Positions 34,025 through 46,054 of a stretch of 64,000 bases of DNA are shown here, one piece after another. Each line of letters opens with the position of its first letter. Position 1 is the stretch's first letter. The notes beneath the pieces were generated by a model. It was not told where the DNA came from and made no database searches. It worked only from the letters and a program-made list of their open reading frames with translations. This DNA comes from Tausonia pullulans (lineage: Eukaryota > Basidiomycota > Tremellomycetes > Cystofilobasidiales > Mrakiaceae), in the NCBI GenBank assembly GCA_951802195.1, contig OX637621.1:1116001-1180000 (forward strand), written 5' to 3'. The translations under genes and the position numbers were made by a program.

Positions 34025-36488
34025 ATGCAGCCTGCGCCCCACCCAAGTGACCGAAGATCAATAGAGGTGCAGGAGCTGCAGCGCTCTTCGCAGTCTTCGG
34101 TGGACGCCGCCGCCCACTCCTTGTCTGGTCCGTGTCAACGACGGCCCTGGGGGCTCAACTGGCGGTCCTCTCCCTGGTTCATCACGCTCGTTGTAGGAGT
34201 TGGGTTTGTTCCATCGGGCCAAGATGGTTTTTTTTGTGCTACAGCGAGCTCACATTGACGTCGTCCCTCCACAGGATTGCGACAGACCTCTGCGCCTACT
34301 CAATCGTTGTACCTGTGTTGCCATTCCGTCTCGAGGCTCTCGGCTACCCGAAGGAAGAGCTGTCCTCTCTCACCTCGTACCTCCTCATCAGCTACTCGGC
34401 CGGCCTTGTCGTGTTCACCCCTCCTATCGCCTACGTAACGCGACGGCTCAACCGTGGCCTAAGGGCGCCCCTCCTCGGAGGCCTCGTGGCATTAATTGCC
34501 AGTCAGATCTTGTTTATGCTCGTCCGGCCATACTGGGCGATGGTGAGTGGACTGTGTGGATTGGAACTGTTGGCAGACTGAAATGATTGGGCTCTCCCTG
34601 GTTTTGTTCTACAGTGTCTCGCCCGCGTCATCCAGGGCGCATCGAGCGCCGTGGTCTGGATCCTTGGTCTCGTGCTCATGTAAGCCCATCAACTTCTCAG
34701 TCCTTTCTCTTACAAGCACGCGCTAATACAAGGTCACTAGCTGCGAGAATGTGCCTCAGGAAATAGTAGGACAGCAGCTCGGCTTTGCTCTCGCAGGCAC
34801 ATCAATTGGCATGGTCATCGGCCCACCTGTAAGCGGGCATAGTCAGCCTGCTGTCGAGTAAGCGCTCTGGCTGAAGACTCATGGAACAGATTGGTGGAGT
34901 TTTATACGACCGACTAGGTTGGAATGCACCGGTGAGTCCTGCGTTGCTTACTTGAGCTCGACTCCGTTTATCTCGCTGATGCGCTGCATCCTGTCAGATC
35001 ATCTTTGGGATCTGCATCGCAGGGTTCGACCTCGTTGGCCGAATACTCATCATTGAGTCGAAGGAAGCCAATATCTGGGTTCCAACTGCGACGGACGTTG
35101 ACGTACCCGACAAAGGCGCAGTTGTCGATCCCAAGGCAGCGGCTTCGGCACCGATACACGAGAAGGAAGGGATGTCGATACCGGACTCGGCAGTTTCGCA
35201 GAACCAACAAGTCCAACTTACCACTATCGAGCTCATGATGGCGTTATTTGGTTCTGCCAGGGGCCTGACCATCTACGGTGAGCTCCTCCCTGCAAGTCTT
35301 GATTTCTTTAGACGATTGCTTACCGTCCGGGTCCTTCACCAGGCCTGACTTTCATTTACGGCCTCCTCTATGCCAGTCAGGAGCCTACTCTTACCCTGTA
35401 TATTTCTCACACTCTGTCAGCTTGCACACTCATTACACGCGAGACTGACTCCTGTCTCCTCTCAGACACCTCGCCGAAGTCTGGCACAAGGATTCCCTGG
35501 GTGTCGGGCTCATCTACAGTCTGTCCTCCTCCCCAGCGCGAGTCATCATCTCGCGCAGTAGCTGACTAGGACCCGGTCCAGTCGCTGCCATCGTCCCGAC
35601 CTTCATTGCATCCCCCGCCGGCGGCTGGTTCTCGGATCGCTTCGGCCCCGAATTTACGGTTGCCCCTGTCCTCCTGTTGTCGGTACCATGGTACCTTCTC
35701 CAGATTCTGGAGAAGAGTCTCGCGGGCTTCATCGTGCTTCTCGCTATTTCGAGTTTTCTCTTGGCCGCCGTTGTACGTCACTTGCTCATGGATTGAGAGG
35801 CTTATTGCCGGGCTGATACATACTAACCATATACACCCACTCTTGAGCTCAGATCGCACCCGTCTCGTGAGTTTCCCAGCCTTCTTCGTTTAACGTTGAC
35901 GACAAGGCTAACTTCCGCTCATCTTTTAGCGCTGATCTGGCGAGTTTGGCGCAAAAGACCCCTGGGGTCGGCTATGTTCACGTCTACTCGTCTTTCAACA
36001 TTGGTCCGTTCTGAGTTTCCCTATCATCTTAAAGCGTAAGAACTGACAACCGGGTGTCCTCCAGCCTTCGCTGTCGCTTCGACTGTTGGACCACTCATCG
36101 GAGGGCAAATGTGGGTAATCTGCTAGATGGCTGTCTATGTGTTACTGCTGACCCGAGACCCCATCAGCTATGACCATGTCAAACGAGGCTGGCTGGCCCT
36201 ATGCATGTGAGAATTGTTCACCGCTTGACAGGCCCAAGTCGATGCCTGACTATACTCCCGAACAGCTTCTGGGCAGTGCTCAATCTTGTGTCGGTCATCC
36301 CTTCGGTCATGTACATGGGCGATCGACCGCTTATTACAAGGCTTCGCGGGCGGAGAGGGGAGAAAAGTGACGCGGTCTCGTCTAGTGCGGACGACGAGCG
36401 AGGTGGCGACCCGCCGCGGGTAGAGGAGGCGGCCGCTCCAGGGACAGAGGAGAGCACGAAGAAGGAGTCATCTAAGCTTCAATCATAG
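34025..36488 (+). CDS. MFS transporter, DHA1/SLC18-like
   Basis: Twelve-span drug:H+ antiporter-type permease of the plasma or vacuolar membrane, resembling vesicular amine transporters. ATG 34025 opens MQPAPHPSDRRSIEVQEL; TM1 is WFITLVVGVGIATDLCAYS, followed by IVVPVLPFRLEALG. The loop 2-3 region is YVTRRLNRGLRAPLLGG, TM4 has LARVIQGASSAVVWI, and TM5 has GTSIGMVIGPPIGGVLYDRL (the antiporter GPxxGG motif). A central hydrophilic loop at 35.05-35.2 kb follows, then the second half (LTFIYGLLYASQEPTLTL, SPAGGWFSDRFGPEF, VASTVGPLIGGQIYDH). The cytosolic tail is charged and ends at 36488. The substrate is unknown. Confidence 0.88.
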
Positions 36489-36667
36489 AGGGTCATTACC
36501 ATGTCTTATGACCGGCTGTGTTTGGATCGAGTTTTTTTTTTCGTGTCACGCTTGCGCAGCAGTAGGCGCGTCGTCGACGCGACGCCATGCGTCATGAGCC
36601 CACCTCCTAGTCCTTACCTTGTTGTCCTCGACCACCAGCTTCTCCCGCTGCTATCTGCTCACCACGG

Positions 36668-37750
36668 ATGCCTTTCTTCCCCGCCCCTTTCTCGAGCCAA
36701 CCGCATCCCTTCGAGGGCCTCTATGTGTACGCGGGCAGCATGTACGAGTGAGTTGCACCTGGATGGAGGAACATACAGCTCTCGATGTCTGTATTCCCAG
36801 ACAAACACCGCTCAATGTACGACGACACTCGCCCAGCCCGATTGAAAAGGTTGTGCAGGCCATACCGTCTCCTCTCCCACTTCCAATCATCAAGGATGCT
36901 AGGCAGCCCTCTCCCTCATCGTCCTCGCCGTCAGAACAGGCGACCGGGACATCAACCTCCACGTCGGTCCCACCCCTGACACCTCATCCCGAGGGAAACC
37001 ATGGTCAGCAGATGCAGCGGGAACTATTTGTCTCGCTTTACTCCATCTCTAGGGAGGAAGAACTCGTCATCAATGTCGTCCACGGCAAGACTCGTGTCGA
37101 GTCGCTGTGGAAGGTGCTCTATCCTGGTGGGTATAGGGCGCGGGACTTGTCTGTCTGACTGCACGTCTGCCTGTCTCCAACTCCTCGACGTCTCCGGTCA
37201 CTCGACGCCCTCACTCACCTGGCGAAAGATAGACTCGAGTGACATTGCCTTCTGACGACCACATCCATCTTCCATCATCTGAGCGTCATCAGGCTGCGTC
37301 CTCCGCTTCCACCCCTCCTGCCACCCTGTCCAGACCCTCACCCCCCTCCCATCTTTCTTCTCCCCAACCCTCTCCGCCCACTCCTCCCCCATCCCAGAGA
37401 CCATATCCTCTCCTCTCTTCCCCCTCCCCTTTCCCGCGACCGCCATCTCCATTTTCAACCCAGACGCCCTTGCTTCGGCACGAGCCCTCCTCAAGGACCC
37501 GAGACCGTCGCAGAGGCTCGCGCGACCGAGGATCGCGGAGCTCAAGTGGGATGCCGACGTCCCGGGGGTGGAAGAGAAGGCACAAGCAGAGAGGGAGCAC
37601 GCGGCGTTTGAGAGGGTCTGTGAAGTGAGAGAGGCGGTGGCGGGGAGATTTCGGAGGGCTGTTTGGAGGGAGAGGAGGTGGGCCGAGGAGATGGAAGCGG
37701 TGGTGGGAGAGGGGGAGGGAGACGACGAAGATATATACGAAGAGGAGTGA
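36668..37750 (+). CDS. Uncharacterised protein
   Basis: Not recognised. A consistent three-exon model exists: ATG 36668 (MPFFPAPFSSQPHPFEGLYV), a 52-nt GTGAGT..CCAG intron at about 36748-36799, exon 2 with a Ser/Pro-rich stretch and QRELFVSLYSISREEELVIN, then a roughly 180-nt intron (GTGGGT near 37128 to TCATCAG near 37290). Exon 3 is Pro/Ser-rich and then helical and charged (ELKWDADVPGVEEKAQAERE, WRERRWAEEMEAVV), with an acidic end DDEDIYEEE, stop at 37750. The total is about 300 aa. An opposing minus-strand frame (37198-37893) also lacks family content; the splice signals favour the plus strand. Confidence 0.45.
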
Positions 37751-37898
37751 GGAGGCTGGAGGAAGAGGGGAAGAGGTGGAGGATAGCTGATTGGGGGAGA
37801 GGGCTGCGTGAGTGTATGCGCGTGAAGGAGGGTGACTTGCAGGGAACGATACATTGAGAGCAGAGATGTCATGATATATCCATTTTCTTCCACAGTAC

Positions 37899-39393
37899 TT
37901 AGAGGTTTACAGTCGGCTGCTCCTCACCCAGCCGGCCGGACTTGACCACAGTCCCATTGAGCTCTTTCACGACCTGAAAATCGCAAATCCCTTCATCATC
38001 AGTTCCAGCTCGGGACAAATGACGTGGAGGTCAAAACGCACCCGGGCCTGCAGCTCCTTGAGGAGCTCTTCGTTCGTCGAGATGAGGCTCACGACGACGC
38101 CCTTTTGAAGTGCCGGGTCTTTTGCATGCGAGTCAGTCAGGACAAAAGCGGTACGAGGTGGGAAGGGCACTGACAGCTTCCAACGCGAACGCCCTGCTTG
38201 CGATACTCCTCGTGCAGCTGCGTAAGAAACGGAGCGATGTTGCTCTCAGCCATCATTGTTGAGCTGCTCGGTCCTTCAAGGTCAGCGTCCAGAGACTATA
38301 AGAGGAGCAGGAAGGGGGGCGTACATCATGTATCGGAACGGCTTGCTCGTCGCCGGAGGCAGCGGAAGGTACGGTGTAAGGGCCGAGAGGAGCGAGGTGA
38401 AAAGCGCCGGGATGCCGGGGAAGACACAGAGTCGGCCCTTGAGCCTCACGACAGGCTTGTGAGACCATCAGGTCAGCATCCTCCAAGAGGCTAAAAGAAT
38501 GGTAAGGAGCGAGGACTCACGACCCACTTGTCCCCCTCAACAAACAGCACCTCGCTCCCCTCTCCTTCAGGCAGTGTCCCCATTCTTTCCCTCGCAGCCC
38601 TCTGCTCCGGTGTCTGCTTCTCCAGATCAAACCTGGCCTTCCCCATCGCCCACATTCTCGCCAGCGTCTCCTCGTGCCTTTTCAGCGGCAAGTCGAAGGC
38701 TTTGGCTAGCGCATCGTACGTGATGTCATCGTGCGTCGGGCCGATGCCTCCGGTGGTGATGACCCAGTCGTAGGAGGATACCATGCGCCGGGAGGCTTCG
38801 ATGATTTCGGACTCGTCATCTGCGATGACTTCGATGCGCTTGAGCTCGATACCAAGGTCGAAGCAGTGCTTGCTGGAGGTGCGGATTAGCGATAGCTGGC
38901 CATAGGAGAGAGAGAGAGCAGTAACCCACGCGAAGAAGTGCGAATTGGTGTCGCGAGTCTAAGTATGCTACCCGCCGTCAGCATCGCCCAGCAGGATACC
39001 TGTGAGTGTATCGCACCTTGCCGTTGAGGACTGAGGAGAATATCGTTCGAGACGGCACGTCGCGGTCCCGTCAGGACGGGGTCGAATGACGCGCGTCATA
39101 GAGGAGGGAGAAAGAAAGAGAGAGCGAGAACAACGACAGACCTTCGTCGCCAATGACTATCATGCGAAGAAGGGCGTCAAAAATAAGGGCGAGGAAGGGG
39201 AGAGCGAAGCTCGTTGCTCACCAATCATGCCCGCGGTCTTGATGAAGTTGCCCTCACCAAGCGGATTGACCGCCGGCACAGGTGAGCAGTCAAAGGTCGG
39301 GACGGCGGCGGAAGCGGTGGTCATATATCTATGAGGAAGAGTGGAGAGCGGGCGGGTGAAGACGAGACAAGGTTGGAAGAAGCGAGCGATCAT
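37899..39393 (-). CDS. CinA/MoCF-domain protein (molybdopterin-binding fold)
   Basis: Contains the MoaB/Mog-like domain shared by CinA and FAD synthase N-domains. Start at 39393: MIARFFQPCLVFTRPLSTLP, a basic, hydroxylated leader that could target mitochondria. The domain reads IVIGDEILNGKTRDTNSHFF, LGIELKRIEVIADDESEI, SYDWVITTGGIGPTHDDI (the TTGGxGPTxDD signature) and TYDALAKAF. After VVRLKGRLCVFPGIPALFTS comes the C-terminal part IAPFLTQLHEEYRK, VVVSLISTNEELLKEL and a stop at 37899. Family members hydrolyse pyrophosphates such as FAD or ADP-ribose, or bind molybdopterin. The role of the eukaryotic stand-alone form is not settled, and no substrate is claimed. Confidence 0.82.
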
Positions 39394-39539
39394 GGACTTT
39401 AAGGGACAACGATGGAGAGAAGGGACGTTGAGCTGTCGATCTAAACGCTTGTCGGCTTCGTCACCAACCGGCTTGGGCCGATGAGCCGATCTTCAACCTC
39501 CTTGGATCTTGCTCAAAGGGTGGCTCTAGAGACACACGG

Positions 39540-39795
39540 TCATGGCTTCATATCCTCCTTCTGTATCTCCAACAATCGCTGGACCCCAACCCTCCCAACC
39601 TCATGTCCGTTCCTCAGCGCCAACGTCTGCACCTCGTCCCTCAGCGCGCAAGCGAACTCGAGTCTCCTCCGGCGCTCCTCAGGTCCATCGCCATCGTCGC
39701 GGATGAAGCCGTCCTTGACGCGGGAGCGCCATTCTTCCCAGTCTGAAATGAAAGGAGGCGGGTTGAGCTGATCGGGTTTTGGATCTGAAAGGATG

Positions 39796-39829
<34 letters not shown>

Positions 39830-41153
39830 GGGACATACGAGGAAGTGCCATTGCGTCGAGGTCGCCACCGATGGCAACTTTGAGCGACCCTCGGGGCGCC
39901 TTGTGAGGTAAGAAACCGGAGGAACGTGGTTCAGGGTAGACGAGGTCGAAGCCTGGATGAGGGAAGTCAGTAGGTGGAAAGGTGAGCGTGAAAAGCAGAG
40001 TGAGAGACTGAAGATAGACGGACCAGCGATGTGCATGGGGAGAATTCTTGGAGGCACAGGCGAGTTGAGATAGATTTGAGAGCTGGCCGAAGATGACACT
40101 GAGCCTGCCATTGCGACTACGGTGGTAAGGACGAAAGATAGCCCGACTCACACGCCCCACTTGAACCGGAACAACCGGTCCTCCTCGTACGCCGGATTGA
40201 GAGATGCCTGACTGCATTTGCCTTCTGGGAAGACGTGGACCTGTGCGTCGTGCCGCATGAGGTGTCAGCCTAGAGGGGTATGCGCGCCTCCCTGCTCTCG
40301 TGTGCGTGCGTACCCAGTCGCCCTTGCCTAGCCGCTCGGAGCATGCCTTGATAGCCGGCTGAAAGATACCACCCCATCTATCAGTCTCAATGACCTGCCC
40401 TTTAGTGAAAAACTTGGTGAGGATTCTGTTCAAGCCGACATCGAGAGCGACATCCGCGTGTCGTCAGTCCAGCTGGGTTGACCGCTCAATGGCAAAGCTG
40501 TGCATGCAGGACGCACGGACTAGTGAACATAATATCGGAGGCGCCCGAGACGTAGCGCATCGTGCGAGGGTTAAGGAATGATTGCCACTGTGGGAGGGAG
40601 AAAGTGAAGTTGCCAGTTTGATCGACACGTGCGCGCTGCATAAGCTGGTGGTTCGGGGAAGACGGACCGGCATGAAGGACCAGAGCTGCCGGGTGGGTTG
40701 AGTTGGGGGTTAAAAGTCACTCTAAGTCGTGCCTTGAGAGCAGGGGAGGTAAGGCGCCGACGCACCATGGGGTCGTCGCAGCTGAGAGGATAACGAACGA
40801 ACGACGACAAGGTCGAAAGAAAGAGACAGCCACCCGTCAGCCCGGCCCGCGGTGACGTCGACGCGCGCGTCCCCTCACGGCGACGCACACAGAGATGTGG
40901 TTTGAGACTGGGGAAAGTACAGAGGAGGAGTAGATTAGACCCGAGACGGCGCGAGACGAGATCCCGCCAGGAAAGACGGGAGCAGCAGGACCTGTCACTG
41001 ACCTGTGAGAACACCCCGATCCCTCGGCTTGTCCTTGGTCTCCTTGAGTGCGTCAAGGAGGAGGCCCTTGTTGGGGCATCGGACTCCGCCACATGCAAGG
41101 CTGGCCCAAGACTTAGCGAGGAGATGGATCGATAATGGGACGAGGCTGGGCAT
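39540..41153 (-). CDS. TAZ1: Tafazzin (cardiolipin-remodelling acyltransferase)
   Basis: Mitochondrial monolysocardiolipin transacylase. From MPSLVPLSIHLLAKSWASL at 41153, splicing gives GVLTVSNHISVCDDPM, the HX4D catalytic motif (NHISVCD), with an exon border inside it. Then follow FLNPRTMRYVSGASDIMF, ILTKFFTKGQVIETDRWGGI with FQPAIKACSERL, GDWVHVFPEGKCSQ (the FPEG motif), FKWGVGRLIMEA and PLVIPMHIAGFD. It ends EIQKEDMKP at 39540. Order and spacing match tafazzins rather than other acyltransferases. It is head to head with the mitochondrial ribosomal gene to the right, 239 bp apart. One intron carries a GT/GA microsatellite. Confidence 0.9.
39797..39826 (+). repeat. Compound (GT)n(GA)n microsatellite
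   Basis: About nine GT units followed directly by six GA units, inside an intron of the tafazzin gene. Confidence 0.85.
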
Positions 41154-41392
41154 GTCCGGTGGGGTCCGGTGGAGTTGGTGGTTGAGTCCTGGGATGCAAC
41201 GGGGGATCGCGTCGACTTTGGCTGTATGGACGGCGCGAAGACGACGCCCTCTTCCCCCTCGACTCGCTACCTCGAACGACCATTAACCCAGCCAGCAGCA
41301 GCCCGCTCGCTCGCTCCGCCCACCCTCTCCGCCTCGCCTGCCTCGGCCCGCTTCCTCGCACCCAGCGAGTCCGCCGCCCAGCCGCCGCCAGC
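41154..41392. promoter_or_regulatory. Bidirectional promoter of TAZ1 and uS10m
   Basis: Only 239 bp separates the two start codons on opposite strands. Both products act in mitochondria. No specific factor site was recognised. Confidence 0.55.
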
Positions 41393-43400
41393 ATGCTTCC
41401 CTGCCGCCTCTCAGCATCCGTCGTCGTCCCTGCCGCCGTCGCTCGCCGCTCGCTTTCGTCGAGCGTGCCGCTCGCGGTCCGCCAGCCGGACGAGTGGTCG
41501 TACCCTTCCAGAGAGGGTGACAATAAGCCCCGGAGGCCCTTCCTCAATCCGGACGTCACGGACAAGATCCCCAACACGGTCGCCATCCGCGCTGGGTCCG
41601 TCGCCTCAGGCTCCCCTTGCTCTTTTCGCTCTCCATGGCACCGGTCGCGCCGCTGCTGATCGTGCCCGTCGTTCCTTTCGCCTCGTTGCAGACTCCCGCC
41701 TTACCGGCTACCTTCGGCCAACATCGACATTTACGAATACGTGAGTGGTTGCTTCGTCTGTTGCTCGGGCGCTGGACAGCATTGCCGAGGCGCGCTCGTT
41801 GCCTGCTCGCACCGGCTTCTTCGTCGCGAGAGAGTCGAGATTCCGACTCGTCGGCCGCCCGCCTCGATAGACAGCACGCTTACCCCCTCCGCCTTTCCAT
41901 TCCTTGCAGCCTCCGCAACTCCCACGGACGCACGACATTCTTACCCACACCATCACTTTCAAGGCCTGGGACAACGAGTCTCTCATTCCTGTCAGTCGCG
42001 CCCCTTGACTCTGACCTGGATCGACCGCCGTCGAGCCGGTCGTCTCCTTGTTGTCGCGAGAGAGAGAGAAAGTTCCTGTGAACTAAAGCCTTCCTCACCC
42101 TACTCTCAGTACAATGCCATGGCCCGGCACTGCGCGCTCGCGCTCCTCATCCCCGTCACGGGCCCGACACACCTTCCGAACATCGTCGAGCGGTGGAAGT
42201 CGAACCGATCGGCGTTCGTGCACTCTAATTCGAAGGAGATCTTCGAGCGTCGGACATACACCTCCAAGATTGACGTCTGGGACGCTGATGACAAGGCCGT
42301 CGAGGTCATGATCAAGATCATCCTTGCGTCGGGAAGGGGGGAGCACGTCAAGGTGACGGTCGAAAAGTACACGACGTCGTCGTAAGTGTCCTCTCTCTTT
42401 TTCGGAGCTGCTGCTAGTCTTCGCCGCATGTGCTAGCTATCTCCTCAGGAGCAGTTGGTGTCGATGCTTGCGAGCTCATGTTTCAGCTCCATGTATCCTG
42501 ACGCGCGCCCGTCTCATTCGCCCCCCCGCCCCGCCCCCTCGGTCCCCATGTTGACGCTTGCCCCTTCTTCTTCCCATTCCCCTCAGCTTCGAGTTCGACG
42601 TCCCAGCTGTGACTGAGACCAAGCCCCTCACGCGCAAGTCCTCGTCTCTCGTCCAATCCCTTGCGGATCGTTTCGTCCGCGAGTCGTTCATCGAGCTCGA
42701 GCACGCCGAGCGACGAGGCAAAGGGTCCGTCGCTGGCACTGAGTTCTCGAGCCTGACGCTCGAGGATCTCGACCCGGCTGGGTTCGCCAAATCGTCCGGG
42801 GAGGTCACTGCGCCGTCGCGGAAGTCGTCGGCGTCGAAGAAGGGCCCGCACAAGACGTACTCCCCACTCTCGGTCCTCCAGCAGCTCTTCCAGCGACTCA
42901 CGACGCAGGAGATGACCTCCGGTCGCCGGACGGGTGCCGACCTCGAGCGATGGCAAGCGGAGACGTGGTCGTCGCTCCTCGACGGTCGCATCGACGAGGA
43001 CGACCTCTTCCCCTCGGAATGGAGGAACGACGTGAAATATCCGGAGAGAAGGGGTCGGGTGAGCCCCAAGATGAGGATGCTGATGGTCGAGAGGGCGAAG
43101 GCCGAGAGGGCGCGCTCGCTCGAGGAGGCGAGCAGCGTCGCGGCGGGGAGGGATCTGGAGGAGGGTAAGCCGAGGGTCGAGGAAATGGAGGGAAAGGAGG
43201 TGCGGGCGGCGCTGGAGAGGGAGGTGGCGATGGAGAAGCGGGCGAAGGAGAAGAAGAAGGAGACAAAGGCGGCGGTCAAGCCTTCGTCGTCACCGGCAGG
43301 GGCTGCTCTTGAGGGGGTCGCAATCGTGCCGGAGGACCAGGTGCTCAATACCCTTTCGGAGGAGGACGTGGTGTCGTCAGGCAAGAAGAAGGACGATTGA
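41393..43400 (+). CDS. RSM10: Mitochondrial small ribosomal subunit protein uS10m
   Basis: Start MLPCRLSASVVVPAAVARRS at 41393 is a mitochondrial presequence. Spliced exons give GLPPYRLPSANIDIYEYPPQ, THTITFKAWDNESLIP and CALALLIPVTGPTHLPNIVE. RWKSNRSAFVHSNSKEIFER and RRTYTSKIDVWDADDKAVEV complete the uS10 fold with its hallmark PxxGPxxLP...RW...SP-F-V-H-KS-E-FE-R-RTY order. About 290 further residues follow, beginning FEFDVPAVTETKPLTRK and ending in a Lys/Glu coiled coil and SSGKKKDD at 43400. The total of about 465 aa is well above the roughly 200-330 aa usual for fungal Rsm10, so the C-terminal extension is notable. Confidence 0.85.
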
Positions 43401-43738
43401 TGATAGATTCTAGGGCCTATTCGGGACGCATGGGGACCAGGAGAATTAGGCCGAGTGCCGACTCGAAAGACGCTCACAAGAGTCGATCACTGTCATTGGA
43501 ACTCAGGACTCGCAAACCCCTCGTCCACCTCACCCTCTATAGGAAGTCCCTCCCTTTCCTCCCTCCTGCACGTATCTCTTCCGCCCAGCGCCGCCCCTTC
43601 TCCGACACCTAAGACTTGTGCCTCAGTTGCCTATCCTCCGTCTTGATCTGAGCTCGCTTGACATGGATTCTGTTTGGTGTGCTGCCCGTCAACGGCCTTC
43701 TCTAGATTTCTTTACATAGCAAAGCCTCCTCGACACAT
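43401..43738. other. Convergent intergenic region
   Basis: Between the 3' ends of the uS10m gene and FOL1. Pyrimidine-rich with a T8 run at 43746 just beyond it; no gene recognised. Confidence 0.4.
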
Positions 43739-46054
43739 CTACTGCTTTTTTTTCTCCTTTATGGCCTCTAGGACGACAACCAGATCCTTTGTCTCGGCCG
43801 TATCGTGGACACGGACGATCTCCACGACCCCACTTCCGACGCATTCCGCCACGACGGCGACGCTGCCGTAACCCCTCTCAGACGCGACCTCCCTCCCAGT
43901 CAGCGCGCCAATGAAGCGTTTACGACTGGCCCCAACGAGCATCGGGTATCCGCCGAGTCCCTTACTGATTTCGTTCAAGGACGCAAGGAGCTCAAGGTTT
44001 TGCGCGGCGTCCTTGGCGAACCCGATCCCCGGATCGACGATGATGTTCCATCTCCTGACGCCCGCCCCAAGCGCCTTCTCGATGGTCGCCCCAAGTTCAG
44101 CAATCACACCCTCGACTACGCCCCCCTCGTATGCCGAATAATCCGTGAGCGAGCTCATTGTGCTTGAGTCGCCCCTCGAATGCATGAGCACCACGGGACC
44201 AGCAAAGTCGCGCATGACCTCGAGCATGCCGGAATCCCGCCCGCCGTAGACATCGTTGATGCAGCTCGCACCAGCAGCAACGGCCGCTTTGGCGACGTAT
44301 GAGCGGTACGTATCGATGGAGATCGGAGCGGTCACACCTTCCTTTCGGAGTGCTTCGATAAGAGGGACTACTCGAGCGGCCTCTTCCTTTGCCGAGACGG
44401 GCGCCGCTCCTGGACGGGTCGAGAGGCCGCCGACGTCGAGAATCGCGCCGCCGGAGGTGAGCATATGCTTAGCCCGAGTGAGGGCTGCGGGAAGGTCGGC
44501 GTAGCTGCCGCCGTCAGAGAAAGAGTCCGGGGTAAGGTTGAGAATCGACATGATCTGGGTTGAGGTCGTCGGGAGTCGGGCGGGCGAGAAGGGAAGGATC
44601 CGCTGGAGGACGGGAGGGGAGGACGGCGGGAGAGAGGCATAGAGGGAGGAGACGGGGAGCTGAAGCTTGGGATGGACGTAAGAAGGGATGAAGCTGAGGG
44701 AGAGAGACGTTGGTCAGGCTCTTGTTGTTGAAAGATCAAGGGGTTGAGCAGCACTTACTCCATGAGAGGCCGAAGGACAAACTCGCGCTCTCCCAGCCGA
44801 GGGTGAGGCACAATGAGCCCTCCTTCCGATGACTCGAGGTCAAGGACCTCGGAGTCATAGAAAATGATGTCGAGGTCGACAACTCGAGGGCCGTTGCGGA
44901 ATGTCTTGGTCCGGCCGACGGTGGTCTCAATGCGCTTGAGCTCGGAAAGGAGCTCCAGCGGAGTGAATGACGTCTCAATCTAACCGTAGATGGGAATCAA
45001 TCAGAAGACATTTAACGACCAGAAGGATGGAGAAGGGCTTGACCTTGATAGCTCCATTGACGAATCGGTCCTGGTCCTCGACGTACATCGGTTCTGATTC
45101 GTAAAGGAAACTCGTGTCGACTAGTCTCGCCTTGGTCGTCGCTTCAATCATCTCGATGGCGCTGGCGATGTTTTGAACGCTGTCGCCCATATTTGATCCA
45201 ACGGCGAGGATGGCGACGTGCTTGTCGCCCGTAACTGCCGCTACACTCGCTAACGCGGGCTTGGAGGACGTCGCAGGGGTTCTGGTGATTTCAACAGAGG
45301 CGAACTTGGCGAAGGTGAGCGCATAGGGCTTGGAAATCCGGACAGTGACCGAGGAAAGTATCGGGTGGGGTGCGATCGGCAGGGAGAGGAGGTCGGACGC
45401 GAGATGTTGAGTTGCAGATTCGATGGTCTGGTAAGAAGTGGGGAGAATCGACTCCATGGGAAACAGCAAGAAAGATTAGCCAGAGAGGGACAGACAGGTA
45501 AGCGCTTGATGACTCCTCACGTCGTGAACCGCTTCGGCGAGCTTGGTGTGCGGGAATGGAGTCGAAAACGGCGCCTCGAGCGGGAACTTGGCGTCAATCA
45601 CTACGAGTTGTTTCTCGAGCCGCTCCTGTGGGTTGACACCGATGATGCAGCGGACACCTAGGTCCGAGATGGTGATGCTGTCTTTCTCTGGTCCCGCGCC
45701 ACCCCGCCAGAGCTCGACCTCGACCTGGCCACCCGCAAGACATTTGGTCGCTTTGATCCTGACGCAGACCCTCGCAGCTCCGAGTGACTGAAGGACCTCT
45801 GCAACGGCCTCGGCGCACAGCTCGAGGCTGTCCCATGCCTTGGACTGGGCGAGCGCGGTCACGGTCTTGGAGGCGGTTGAGTAGTTGATCGTTGAGGGGA
45901 GAGTGTCGGACGAGCCGGAAGCAACGACCGAGTGGTGAATGACAAAGTTGATGAGGTGCGGCGAAGGCAGCGGCCGAGACCAGTGGTCGAGGGAGATGGT
46001 CAAGGCCAGGGAGAGGTCGGTGACGACGATCTTGTCGGAGGATTGAGTCGACAT
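43739..46054 (-). CDS. FOL1: Trifunctional folate biosynthesis enzyme (DHNA-HPPK-DHPS)
   Basis: One polypeptide of about 700 aa carrying three successive folate steps, mitochondrial in yeast. From MSTQSSDKIVVTDLSLALTI at 46054: two dihydroneopterin aldolase units (VELWRGG to ITISDLGVRCIIGVNPQERL, and YQTIESATQHLASDLL to VRISKPYALTFAKFASVEIT), roughly residues 1-260. The pyrophosphokinase has VAILAVGSNMGDSVQNI, TSFLYESEPMYVEDQDRFVN, GRTKTFRNGPRVVDLDIIFY and LIVPHPRLGEREFVLRPL. The dihydropteroate synthase has MSILNLTPDSFSDGGSY, ILDVGGLSTRPGA, ISIDTYRS, INDVYGG, VVLMHSRGD, IIVDPGIGFAK and VGASRKRFIGALTG, ending EAIKEKKKQ at 43739. The domain order is that of fungal FOL1. Confidence 0.95.

Noticed and set aside
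37198-37893. 231-codon open frame on the minus strand
   Set aside because: It opposes exon 3 of the plus-strand orphan gene, has no family content or intron signals, and its residue pattern is that expected from the antisense of a Pro/Ser/Glu-rich exon.
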